Positions 27,638 to 36,833 of a stretch of 64,000 bases of DNA are shown here, piece after piece. Position 1 is the stretch's first letter; each line of letters begins with the position of its first letter. Below the pieces are notes generated by a model. That model was not told where the DNA came from. It was given only the letters and a program-made list of their open reading frames with translations, and made no database searches. Source of the stretch: Vibrio agarilyticus (GTDB taxonomy: Bacteria; Pseudomonadota; Gammaproteobacteria; Enterobacterales; Vibrionaceae); the NCBI RefSeq assembly GCF_012641465.1, contig NZ_JABAIK010000003.1, positions 124,001 to 188,000 on the forward strand. Reading direction: 5' to 3'. Position numbers and translations under genes: made by a program.

Positions 27638-28288
27638 ATGAAAATTGAGTTAACGCCTATTGAAGCTCGCGTCATCGGTTGTTTGATGGAAAAAGAAGTC
27701 ACGACACCAGACTTATACCCATTGAGCCTAAACGCACTGACGAATGCCTGTAATCAAAAGAGCAATCGCGAGCCTGTGATGCAATTGAGTGAGTCTGAGG
27801 TCCTTGATGCCGTAGATGCGTTGATTGCGCGCCGCTTAGTGAGCGATGAAAGTGCCTTTAATAGCCGTACGAGCAAATACCAACACCGCTTTTGCAATAC
27901 CGAGTTTGGTGATCTTCAACTGAGCGAGCAAGAAAAGGGGATCATCTGCTGTTTGTTGTTACGTGGCGCGCAAACACCAGGGGAGCTGAGAACGCGCACT
28001 AATCGTCTTGCCAGTTTTGCCGATGTTAAAGAAGTCGAGAATGCGTTAGAGCACTTGGGGACCGAAGAACGTGGTCACCTTGTGGTTAAATTGCCACGTG
28101 AACCCGGTAAGCGAGAATCTCGTTACATGCACCAGTTTTGCGGTGAGGTGGATGTCTCCGCTATCGCATTGACGGCGCCATCTTCAAGCTCTAGTGATGC
28201 TGACCTGCAACTGCGAGTGAATCAGCTTGAGGCAGAAGTGGCAGAATTGCGCGAGGAACTTCAGGCTCTAAGAGAACTTATAGCGTAA
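27638..28288 (+). CDS. yceH: YceH/DUF480 winged-helix protein
   Basis: About 216 residues with two winged-helix repeats. The opening MKIELTPIEARVIGCLMEKE and the segment YPLSLNALTNACNQKSNREP are the DUF480 signature; a C-terminal coiled coil (LRVNQLEAEVAELREELQAL) follows. Probably a DNA- or RNA-binding protein; the role is not established. The Shine-Dalgarno is AAAGGA. Flanked by ERIC-like repeats on both sides. Confidence 0.92.
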   Translation: MKIELTPIEARVIGCLMEKEVTTPDLYPLSLNALTNACNQKSNREPVMQLSESEVLDAVDALIARRLVSDESAFNSRTSKYQHRFCNTEFGDLQLSEQEKGIICCLLLRGAQTPGELRTRTNRLASFADVKEVENALEHLGTEERGHLVVKLPREPGKRESRYMHQFCGEVDVSAIALTAPSSSSSDADLQLRVNQLEAEVAELREELQALRELIA

Positions 28289-28345
28289 TGCCGTATCGGT
28301 TGTCGTTTTTGCAAAAGCGATATCTAATGCATCACTAGATGCAGT

Positions 28346-28472
28346 TATACCCAAACAACTTGAAGATGCAGGTAGGTGACAAGAGAGCAAAGCCTCTGAG
28401 CATAGATGAGCTATGTGATGAGGTTTGCGAGCGCCAGTCAACAACGCTGCAGCTTCAAGTGGTACGGGTATA
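28346..28472. repeat. ERIC-like 127-bp palindrome
   Basis: Full copy with ends tatacccaaac and tacgggtata, in the opposite orientation to the copy at 32684-32810 and similar throughout. Sits between yceH and the GIY-YIG gene. Confidence 0.88.
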
Positions 28473-28497
28473 GCCTCTGTCTCATCAAGAGGAGTTT

Positions 28498-28824
28498 ATG
28501 CCGATTATCCCATCCGGTAAGGTAGCAACAAGCTGGAGTGTATACTTCGTTCGCACTCGTTTTAACGCGCTTTATTGCGGAATAAGCAACGATGTTGAGC
28601 GTCGCTTTGCGCTTCATCAAGCTGGGCGAGGTGCTAAAGCGTTACGAGGTAAAATGCCATTACAGCTAGTTTGGCAGTATCACGTAGGCAGCCGCTCCTT
28701 AGCTGCTCGAGTTGAATACGCTCTCAAACAATTGCCCAAATCGACAAAAGAACAACTGATTCTTGGCCATCGAAAAATCCACATAGATCACACCAACAGC
28801 GTTCAAATTATGTTATCGATTTGA
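28498..28824 (+). CDS. GIY-YIG nuclease-superfamily protein (UPF0213/YhbQ type)
   Basis: About 108 residues. The GIY-YIG pair is degenerate as VYF...YCGIS in SWSVYFVRTRFNALYCGISN, followed by DVERRFALHQAGRGAKALRG, which is the UPF0213 core. Family members are thought to be structure-specific endonucleases; this copy keeps the catalytic Arg and a later Glu (ARVEYALKQLPKS). The Shine-Dalgarno GAGGAG lies just ahead of the ATG. It begins 25 nt after an ERIC-like repeat. Confidence 0.85.
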   Translation: MPIIPSGKVATSWSVYFVRTRFNALYCGISNDVERRFALHQAGRGAKALRGKMPLQLVWQYHVGSRSLAARVEYALKQLPKSTKEQLILGHRKIHIDHTNSVQIMLSI

Positions 28825-28905
28825 TCTTGGTTTGATCTGCTGCTTGCAACACTTGGTGCTTGTTCAGCGATATGCTATCAGTAGTAGTAGACATATTGCC
28901 CTATC

Positions 28906-28938
28906 TATACCCAAACGGCTTCAAGTGGAACGGGTATA
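28906..28938. repeat. Minimal ERIC-like derivative, both ends fused
   Basis: 33 bp: tatacccaaac joined to ggcttcaagtgg and acgggtata, matching the outer ends of the 127-bp copy at 28346 with the interior removed. It lies just before luxP. Confidence 0.65.
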
Positions 28939-28944
28939 AAGTGA

Positions 28945-30060
<1,116 letters not shown>

Positions 30061-30061
30061 T

Positions 30062-32665
30062 ATGGACAGTCGTCGAATTAAACAACGCTACTCGCTTGCT
30101 ACGTTAATTACTCGCATCGTCGTATTAGTTCTCGGATTTATGACGTTAGGGATTTTTTTACAGAATAATTATTTCAGTAATCAAATCATCGAACGCGAAG
30201 TGGTGCGTTCACGACAGCAAACGTCGGCCTTATTACACAACTTATTTGATAATCATTTTTCAGTGATTCAAATGTTGCACGACAGTAACGCAAAAAGTGA
30301 AGCGATTCGTGATTATTATCGGCGAGGTGATAGTGAAGCACTAAGTGATTTTTTTGTTAGCATTGATCAAACCGACTCTTTACATACCCCTGAATTTCGT
30401 TTTCTCACTCGTCATAATCATATTATTTGGGAAGATGGAAATGCTCTTTTTTATGGAGTTAATGATACTGCGCTAGCCGCTATGGCGAAAGAGGTCGCGG
30501 TGAGCGGGCGCTGGCAATACGTTCCAATGGCAACCTTGCGTGGACGACGCCATATGTTGGTGCGACGTAGCCCTGCAATTAATAATGAAACTGGCGAAGT
30601 GTTGGGGCAGGTTTATGTATCCGTTGTGTTGGATAACAATTATCCGTTACTTGAGCTTCTGCAAACTGAGAGTAATAGCAATGACGTCGTTTTATTAGTT
30701 GATCAAACACCGATTGCTGATTCTCTAAATAGTGATGAACCATATGATCTTGACACTATAGTGGCAAATTATGGTCTGCTTGGTGAATTTAGGAACTATC
30801 TGATCACTAAAACACCAATCCAAATCAATGATGCCATTACAGGGTTGATGCTGCTCTCTATTCAAGACAATAGCAATGTTGCATCAATGCAAAAACGTCA
30901 CCTAATAGCAATTGTAATATCCATTTTTATTATGATTGTCTTTTCTTTGTTGATTCGAAAATGGGTCCAAAATAGGGTGTCTAATTCATTGAAGAGTTTG
31001 ATGAATTACACTAAATCTGCAGGGGATTCTGCACAGTTTCGTCGTTTTTCTGGTTCTGATATTCAAGAATTTGAGCATATTGGCATTACGCTGCAAGACA
31101 CATTTGAACAGCTTGAATCACAGAAACGTTCGTTTCAAGATCTGTTCAATTTTGCCTTGTCGCCAATTATGGTTTGGTCTGAGGAAGGGCAGTTATTACA
31201 GATGAATCCCGCGGCTCGTCGAGAGTTGGTGGTAGAACAACTCGATTCTGTAGAGCGTGGGCACCCAGTTTTTCAACGTTTTCGACTGAAATTAACGCCT
31301 CATCTTTTACTGGCGGCGGAGGGTGCGACCCTCACAGGGATTAATGTGCCAATCGCTGACAAAATCTTCCGTTGGAATTTATCGCCAATTAAAGTGGAGA
31401 GTGGGATAAGTGGCATTATTGTTCAAGGGCAAGACATCACCACGCTCATTGAGGCAGAAAAGCAAAGTAACTTTGCTCGACGTGAAGCAGAAAAATCAGC
31501 GCAAGCTCGTGCAGACTTTCTTGCACGAATGAGTCATGAAATTCGTACACCACTAAACGGTATATTAGGTGTGGCTCAATTGTTGCGTCATTCAATTGAT
31601 AAGCCTGAAAGTCAAAAACAGATAGAAGTATTGTGTAACAGTGGCGAACACTTGCTTGCAGTGCTCAATGATATTCTTGATTTCTCTAAGATTGAACAAG
31701 GTAAATTTGATATTCAAAAGAGCGATTTTTTATTTTCCGATAGCGTTAATACATTGGAAAATATTTATCGTCCGCTATGCGAGGCAAAGGATGTCGATTT
31801 CATTATTAATGATCATTTACCACCTCAAGTCCGCTTTTATACTGATCAGGTTCGACTGAATCAAATCTTATTCAATCTCTCTAGTAACGCGGTTAAATTT
31901 ACCCATAAAGGCTCGATTACGATTGATTTCATTTTGGAAGAGTTTATCCATGCTGAGTGTGATGTGCTGAGTATTCGTTTGTCAGATACAGGCATCGGGA
32001 TTGAAAGCGAAAAATTGAACCGAATTTTTGATCCTTTTGTTCAAGCAGAGGCGACGACAACGCGGGTTTATGGAGGCAGTGGCCTTGGTTTGGCGATTGT
32101 GAAGAACTTAGTCGCGATGCTTAAAGGGGATATTCACGTGACCAGTCAGCCGGGTTCTGGAACAACATTTGTCGTTAACATTCCGGTACAACGCGCAAAA
32201 ACGACGCACTCGCCTGCTCCATCACGCGTAAAAATAGAGCCTCAAGATCTGTTTGAAACGCCACAAGAGGTGTTACTGGTGGAAGATAACCATACCAATG
32301 CCTTCATTATCACAACATTTTGTGAGAAGTACCGCATGAAAGTGGTTTGGGTGAAAGACGGTTACGATGCGCTTGAAACGTTAAAAGAACGTCATTTTGA
32401 TTTGATCTTAATGGATAATCAACTGCCGAAATTAGGTGGTATAGAAACAACAACAATGATTCGTACGTCCTTGAAGCTTGATATGCCAATATACGCTTGT
32501 ACTGCAGATACTCAATTATCGACAAGAGACGCGTTTTTTGCCGCTGGTGCAAATTATGTGATAGTGAAACCAATTAAAGAGCATGAATTACACAATGCTT
32601 TCATTGATTATCATACGCGTTTCGTAGCGACTAAAGCGGCGCAAAGTGAAGATTCACTCTCTTGA
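30062..32665 (+). CDS. luxQ: Hybrid sensor kinase/phosphatase LuxQ
   Basis: Membrane hybrid histidine kinase of about 867 residues that senses LuxP-AI-2 and feeds phosphate through LuxU to LuxO, controlling the Qrr sRNAs and quorum-sensing output. It has an N-terminal helix, a periplasmic domain (to about 280), a second helix, a PAS-like region, then the dimerisation motif SHEIRTPLNG with the phospho-His at residue 492. An ATPase domain (DTGIGIE, GGSGLGLAIVKNL) and a receiver with the phospho-Asp at 785 (LILMDNQLPKLGG) follow. There is no HPt, as expected since LuxU supplies it. A terminator and an ERIC-like element follow. Confidence 0.97.
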   Translation: MDSRRIKQRYSLATLITRIVVLVLGFMTLGIFLQNNYFSNQIIEREVVRSRQQTSALLHNLFDNHFSVIQMLHDSNAKSEAIRDYYRRGDSEALSDFFVSIDQTDSLHTPEFRFLTRHNHIIWEDGNALFYGVNDTALAAMAKEVAVSGRWQYVPMATLRGRRHMLVRRSPAINNETGEVLGQVYVSVVLDNNYPLLELLQTESNSNDVVLLVDQTPIADSLNSDEPYDLDTIVANYGLLGEFRNYLITKTPIQINDAITGLMLLSIQDNSNVASMQKRHLIAIVISIFIMIVFSLLIRKWVQNRVSNSLKSLMNYTKSAGDSAQFRRFSGSDIQEFEHIGITLQDTFEQLESQKRSFQDLFNFALSPIMVWSEEGQLLQMNPAARRELVVEQLDSVERGHPVFQRFRLKLTPHLLLAAEGATLTGINVPIADKIFRWNLSPIKVESGISGIIVQGQDITTLIEAEKQSNFARREAEKSAQARADFLARMSHEIRTPLNGILGVAQLLRHSIDKPESQKQIEVLCNSGEHLLAVLNDILDFSKIEQGKFDIQKSDFLFSDSVNTLENIYRPLCEAKDVDFIINDHLPPQVRFYTDQVRLNQILFNLSSNAVKFTHKGSITIDFILEEFIHAECDVLSIRLSDTGIGIESEKLNRIFDPFVQAEATTTRVYGGSGLGLAIVKNLVAMLKGDIHVTSQPGSGTTFVVNIPVQRAKTTHSPAPSRVKIEPQDLFETPQEVLLVEDNHTNAFIITTFCEKYRMKVVWVKDGYDALETLKERHFDLILMDNQLPKLGGIETTTMIRTSLKLDMPIYACTADTQLSTRDAFFAAGANYVIVKPIKEHELHNAFIDYHTRFVATKAAQSEDSLS

Positions 32666-32683
32666 GACGAGATGTCGATTGGA

Positions 32684-32810
32684 TATACCCGTCCTACTTG
32701 AAGCTGCAGCGGTGTTGACGGGCACTCACAAACCTCATCACATAGCCTATCTATGCTCAGAGGCTTTGTTCGCTGGTCGCCTACCTGCATCTTCAAGTTG
32801 TTTGGGTATA
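32684..32810. repeat. ERIC-like 127-bp palindrome
   Basis: Full-length copy downstream of luxQ: tatacccgtcctacttgaag at one end and cttcaagttgtttgggtata at the other, with complementary arms. Confidence 0.88.
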
Positions 32811-32828
32811 GACTCTTTATTAAAATAA

Positions 32829-32858
32829 CAAAAGCCAGCAATAAGCTGGCTTTTGTTT
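32829..32858. terminator. Bidirectional terminator after luxQ
   Basis: Stem CAAAAGCCAGC / GCTGGCTTTTG with five-base loop between luxQ and the convergent small gene at 32896. Confidence 0.9.
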
Positions 32859-32895
32859 AATGATATTTGAGTGTCAAATTAATGTCACGTTTACA

Positions 32896-33141
32896 TTAGC
32901 TGTGTCTGACACGAGCGATTTCACAGCACGCAGAAGCTTCATCAATGATAAAGGAGACGGCAGACGAGTGATAAGCACTACCATCGCACCAAATTGTTTC
33001 TCCAAAAATTCGGCATAGTTCTAACTCGTTAATCGATCCATTCTCTTCAAGGTGTCGCACCACTGATAAGATCTTGGCTTTAGTACTCTGTGAACAATCC
33101 GTGTAGTTCAAACGATTGAAACGCATATCATTTTGCATCAT
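32896..33141 (-). CDS. Small hypothetical protein
   Basis: About 81 residues, four cysteines including ASACCEIA near the end, no signal peptide. The second half reads as a short alpha-beta mix (ETIWCDGSAYHSSAVSF) with no motif I recognise. TGGAT precedes paired ATG codons, giving a start choice of one codon. It faces luxQ across a shared terminator. Confidence 0.6.
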   Translation of the reverse strand: MMQNDMRFNRLNYTDCSQSTKAKILSVVRHLEENGSINELELCRIFGETIWCDGSAYHSSAVSFIIDEASACCEIARVRHS

Positions 33142-33342
33142 ATCCAGCCAAATTGTGAGTTTAGTAAAGACTATGGGATAGAAAATTACCTAAAAAACCA
33201 GCAAAAGTAAAGCATTATTGTGACGTAGCTCTCTCTTTTATTGCTTTTAACCATATGTTCACAAAGGATTCTTTTGTTGGATTAGAGTATGGTATATGTG
33301 AAGGTTGTTGACTAAATACGCATGATAAATTGGTAAAGATGC

Positions 33343-34056
33343 ATGAAAAAAGTATTTCGCATAGTGATCATCGCGTTGCTGCTAATAGGAGCGGGGGCGA
33401 GTTATTACGCTTATTTTGAGCAAGAGCCATCGCAAGTTGACGCAGCTGAATCAATCGTTGTGAAGGATGAGGAGCTACCTGCGCCGATCATACCTTTGAT
33501 ATCGCCGCCGGAACCCACCGTTTCATTGACAGGAGAGTACTACGTCGTTGAGCGAAAAGTCGCAGTACAAAGTCATCCGAAAAAAAACAGTGTCACGATG
33601 GGGCATTTATACCTTGGGCAGTCTGTTGTGGTTTATGAGGTTGAGGGCGCTGAATTTGGTCGCATCGCTGACTATATTGTGTATCAAGAAGGGCGCGATG
33701 CGGTTGCTGAGTGGGTTTCATTAAGCGCGTTATCGCGCACACTTCCTCAAATCGATGAAGCGGAGCAGCTGGCGATTTTAGATGGATATTTACAGCAATC
33801 TGACGACTTGACTCGTTATCGTGAGGTGTTTCGCAAAGCGACGAGTCAGTTATTAAGTCAGGCTGTGTGTAAACCGCAAGATCTAGAAACTCTGTCGGGA
33901 TGGGTTCGTAGTGTCACGTTTTCATCTGATCCTGTTTATTTTGTTTATTGTGGCGGGCTACGCCGCACGAATAAGATTTATCTAAACGCCTACAATGGCG
34001 AATTATTTCGTGTTGCTCATGATGGTATCACGCAAATTTCATTGCACGGTTTGTGA
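33343..34056 (+). CDS. Membrane-anchored SH3-like protein
   Basis: About 237 residues. An N-terminal transmembrane helix (VIIALLLIGAGASYYAYF) leads to a Pro-rich linker and then a bacterial SH3 fold (VVERKVAVQSHPKKNSVTMGHLY). The C-terminal third, with two Cys (CKPQDLE, YFVYCGG), looks like a further small domain. The likely location is the periplasm, anchored. Possibly a cell-wall binding partner; the function is unknown. Separated from vemP by an ERIC-like degenerate repeat. Confidence 0.75.
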   Translation: MKKVFRIVIIALLLIGAGASYYAYFEQEPSQVDAAESIVVKDEELPAPIIPLISPPEPTVSLTGEYYVVERKVAVQSHPKKNSVTMGHLYLGQSVVVYEVEGAEFGRIADYIVYQEGRDAVAEWVSLSALSRTLPQIDEAEQLAILDGYLQQSDDLTRYREVFRKATSQLLSQAVCKPQDLETLSGWVRSVTFSSDPVYFVYCGGLRRTNKIYLNAYNGELFRVAHDGITQISLHGL

Positions 34057-34066
34057 TAACGGCTTA

Positions 34067-34219
34067 ACATACCAATGCATCTTATCTTTACTCGACTTGA
34101 AGGCGCTGCCCCTTTTGATTTAAAACGGGTTGCTACGACAAATCTCATCATATCTGTATTTATGTTCCGAGGCTTCGTTTGCTCTTCACCTGTCTGCAGT
34201 TTCCAGTCGTTTAAGTATA
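34067..34219. repeat. Degenerate ERIC-like repeat
   Basis: Starts cataccaatgcatc and ends gtttaagtata, with internal matches to the full copies (ctcgacttgaaggcgctg; atctcatcat; gaggcttcgtttgct). Decayed relative to 32684-32810. It sits between the SH3-like gene and vemP. Confidence 0.55.
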
Positions 34220-34275
34220 AGACTCTCGCCCGCAAGGGCATGCAAAGAACCATGTGGTAAAATGGAAGCTCGAAC

Positions 34276-34668
34276 GTGATTCAACGTGTTAGACTTGGTC
34301 TCATCTCTCTACTGCTGATTTTAGTGTCAGGGATAGTCCACGCAACGTTGGAACCGAGTCAGCGTGCGGTCGGGGTGACACAGTCTTACCCCTATTCCGA
34401 TTCTGAATTTGGTAGCGATGTTCTTGGGGTGATTCCTCAACTTCGCCTTGCACTTTCATTCCGCTCTTTACCTTTACTCTCTGATGATTCCCCTGATCCT
34501 AATCTTGCCGATGTCGAACGTTTTACGTCGGCTAAGCCCAATGATTCAATCGCTCCATCTTGCACGCTAGCGTGTCTATCTCGTCTCTATTCTTTTATCG
34601 AAAATTATCGATTGGCAGGTTGGAAGGAAACGAACGCGCTTTATGTGGCGCTAAATAGCCAGTTCTAA
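34276..34668 (+). CDS. vemP: VemP, Sec-monitoring translation-arrest peptide
   Basis: Secreted 130-residue protein that begins with GTG (GGAAG eight nt upstream). Signal peptide about residues 1-23 (LLILVSGIVHA). The C-terminus is RLAGWKETNALYVALNSQF. It has the arrest segment of V. alginolyticus VemP (GWKETNAMYVALN, from memory), and the Trp-to-Gln distance (W116 to Q129, 13 residues) equals W143 to Q156 there. VemP stalls the ribosome at that Gln when export is slow, raising SecDF2. The protein is shorter than the 159-residue V. alginolyticus form, mainly in the middle. The gene is directly upstream of secD2F2. Gene identity rests on this motif and on its position. Confidence 0.93.
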   Translation: MIQRVRLGLISLLLILVSGIVHATLEPSQRAVGVTQSYPYSDSEFGSDVLGVIPQLRLALSFRSLPLLSDDSPDPNLADVERFTSAKPNDSIAPSCTLACLSRLYSFIENYRLAGWKETNALYVALNSQF

Positions 34669-34677
34669 CTCATCTTA

Positions 34678-34815
34678 TATACCCTGTTTACCTGAAGCTG
34701 AAGCGGTGTTGAAAGGCACTCAAAAACCTCATCACCTAGTGTATCTATGTTCACGAAGTGTTCAGAAGCTTTGTTCGCTGGTCGCTTCCCTGCATCTTCA
34801 ATTTATTTGGGTATA
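34678..34815. repeat. ERIC-like repeat within the vemP-secD2 leader
   Basis: A 138-bp copy with tataccc and gggtata ends, right after the vemP stop. Its stem would fold in the mRNA and shorten the distance between the vemP stop and the secD2 start. Confidence 0.82.
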
Positions 34816-34880
34816 ACTCCTTTTATTTAACGCTGAAGCCTTTTTGTTTACGAAAACGGGCTAGCGCTTGCACCATTTAA

Positions 34881-34904
34881 CTTTGAGTCTGTTGAGACTC
34901 AAAG
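34881..34904 (+). other. Perfect 10-bp hairpin in the secD2 leader
   Basis: CTTTGAGTCT / AGACTCAAAG with GTTG loop, 118 nt before the secD2 start. No U-run follows, so it is not a terminator; it may help bring the vemP end and secD2 start together. Confidence 0.7.
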
Positions 34905-35022
34905 GCTCTGTGCACAACCATTAAACAGCAGCTTGATGTTGTTTGGTGATAACAGGTGTTTTATCGCTGTGGTTTGAGAGCATTTTTTGCCCCAATTGAC
35001 ATCATGGCGTGAGGTGAGTTAC

Positions 35023-36831
35023 ATGAAAAAAATCATAAAAAAAACCAAAGTCATCAATCGTTATTCGATGTGGCAATATTTGGTATTGGTGACAACTGTT
35101 GCCATATTGGCACTCAGTGCATTACCAACGTGGTACGGTGAAAAACCAGCCATTCAAATACAATCAGAGTCGACGCTCAATGCCTCGATTGAGCCTCTTA
35201 TGATTTATCAGCAGCTGGAAAAAGCGCACGTTCCTGTTTATGAAATCAAACGAGTCGGCGATAGCGTGACGGTCATTTTTTCTGACGAAGCAGACCAAGC
35301 GCGCGCGCGCGATCATCTGGCCACCTTATTGCCCCAAGATACTGAAATGACCTACGCCTTTTTATCTATGGCACCAGATTGGTTGACTCGTTTGGGTTTA
35401 ATGCCGGTGAAGCTCGGGCTTGATTTACGTGGTGGCGTTCAATTTTTGCTAAACGTGGATGTTGATATGGCATTTCATGCGCAGGCAACGGCGATGTCAG
35501 AAGATCTGCGTCTTTATTTTCGAGAAGCTCGTATCCGTGGCGTCAAAGTAAACGTTCTACCAAGTGGAGACATTAGAGTTTCAGGTTCGAACGATGCTAT
35601 CGCGAGCCAATTAAATCAGTATTTGAGTCAGTATTCCCATTGGCAGGTGGATCAAGAAAGTAACCACTGGCGCTTATCTGTTCAGGAAACCTATCAGCAA
35701 CAGTTCGTCAATGAGGTGATTAAACAAAATACCAAGATCATGCGTGAAAGAATTGAGGAGCTTGGTATCACAGAGGCGTCGGTACAACGTCAGGGCAGCC
35801 ATGCCATTCGTATCGAATTACCCGGCGTTCAAGACCCGGCGCAAGCGAAACAAGTCATTGGTGCTACCGCAAGTCTTGCCTTTTACAGTGTTGAGGCGGG
35901 TGGATCCTTAGTGCTGCCGAGTAATGAAGGCGGTAATGTTGAATTGGCTCGTCGCCCCGTGCTCGGCGGTGAGCATATTGTTGATGCTCATTCCGGTGTG
36001 GATGAAATGGGCAACGCGGTGGTCAACATTGTGCTCGATAGCCAAGGGGGAGCCATGATGAGTGATTATTCACGTCAACACATCGGAAAGCCAATGGCAA
36101 CGGTGTATCGTGAGTATCACACTAACGCCTTTGGTAATACGAGCCAATCAGAGCAAGTGATTAGTGTCGCGACAATTCAATCCCAGCTTGGCAGCCGCTT
36201 TCAAATTTCCGGGGTAGGTTCAATGCAAGAGGCTCAATCACTTGCTTTGTTGTTGCGAGCAGGTTCTTTAACTGCGCCAGTGACCATAGTGGAAGAGCGA
36301 ACAATTGGAGCCTCTTTAGGTGAAGAGAACATTGCCAATGGTTTTGCGGCCTTGGTGTTGGGGGTAGGCCTAACGTTGCTGTTTATGGCACTTTGGTATC
36401 GCAGGTTGGGTTGGGTGGCAAATCTTGCCTTGTGCACCAATATGCTCTGCTTGTTAGGGTTGATTGCACTCTTACCCGGCGCGGTACTTACTCTGCCGGG
36501 AATGGCTGGGTTAGTACTTACTGTTGGTATGGCGGTTGATACGAATGTGATCATTTTTGAACGTATCAAAGACAAAATGCAAGAAGGCCGAAGTTTTGCT
36601 GCGGCAATTGATTGCGGCTTTGACAGTGCTTTTGCCACCATTTTGGATGCCAATATCACGACGATGATCACTGCTGTGGTGTTGTACACCCTAGGAAACG
36701 GGCCCATTCAGGGGTTTGCGTTAACATTAGGTTTAGGTCTATTGACAAGTATGTTTACTGGCATTTTTGTGTCACGAGCAATTATTAATCTAATTTGGGG
36801 CCAAGATAATCGCCGCAATGTGAGGGTATAA
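35023..36831 (+). CDS. secD2: Sec translocon auxiliary subunit SecD, second copy (SecD2)
   Basis: Inner-membrane partner of SecF that uses an ion gradient to pull preproteins through SecYEG. About 602 residues from the ATG at 35023, which has GAGGTGAG ahead; an in-frame upstream ATG at 34987 lacks a clear site. Motifs: LGLDLRGGVQFLLNVD at the periplasmic P1 start, and a membrane domain with GLVLTVGMAVDTNVIIFERI. Vibrio carries two SecDF sets, one Na+-driven and the other (this type, under VemP) proton-driven in V. alginolyticus (established). The neighbours (vemP just upstream, secF 2 nt downstream) mark it as the second set. Its translation should be coupled to vemP. Confidence 0.93.
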   Translation: MKKIIKKTKVINRYSMWQYLVLVTTVAILALSALPTWYGEKPAIQIQSESTLNASIEPLMIYQQLEKAHVPVYEIKRVGDSVTVIFSDEADQARARDHLATLLPQDTEMTYAFLSMAPDWLTRLGLMPVKLGLDLRGGVQFLLNVDVDMAFHAQATAMSEDLRLYFREARIRGVKVNVLPSGDIRVSGSNDAIASQLNQYLSQYSHWQVDQESNHWRLSVQETYQQQFVNEVIKQNTKIMRERIEELGITEASVQRQGSHAIRIELPGVQDPAQAKQVIGATASLAFYSVEAGGSLVLPSNEGGNVELARRPVLGGEHIVDAHSGVDEMGNAVVNIVLDSQGGAMMSDYSRQHIGKPMATVYREYHTNAFGNTSQSEQVISVATIQSQLGSRFQISGVGSMQEAQSLALLLRAGSLTAPVTIVEERTIGASLGEENIANGFAALVLGVGLTLLFMALWYRRLGWVANLALCTNMLCLLGLIALLPGAVLTLPGMAGLVLTVGMAVDTNVIIFERIKDKMQEGRSFAAAIDCGFDSAFATILDANITTMITAVVLYTLGNGPIQGFALTLGLGLLTSMFTGIFVSRAIINLIWGQDNRRNVRV

Positions 36832-36833
36832 AA

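Larger units (their letters stand above)
34666..35021 (+). promoter_or_regulatory. Predicted long-range anti-Shine-Dalgarno pairing between vemP stop and secD2 start
   Basis: TAACTCATCT at 34666-34675 includes the vemP stop codon. It can pair with AGGTGAGTTA at 35012-35021, just before the secD2 ATG, with one G-U; three further weak pairs (34676-34678 with 35009-35011) extend it to 13. This would hide the secD2 Shine-Dalgarno. A ribosome paused with Q129 in the P site (codon 34660-34662) would cover about this stretch, freeing the secD2 site, as in the published VemP mechanism. A 10-bp hairpin (34881-34904) and an ERIC-like repeat (34678-34815) lie in the loop. Confidence 0.6.

Noticed and set aside
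36234-36707. 157-codon minus-strand frame inside secD2
   Set aside because: It is antisense to a conserved membrane protein, lacks a ribosome-binding site, and its composition mirrors secD2.
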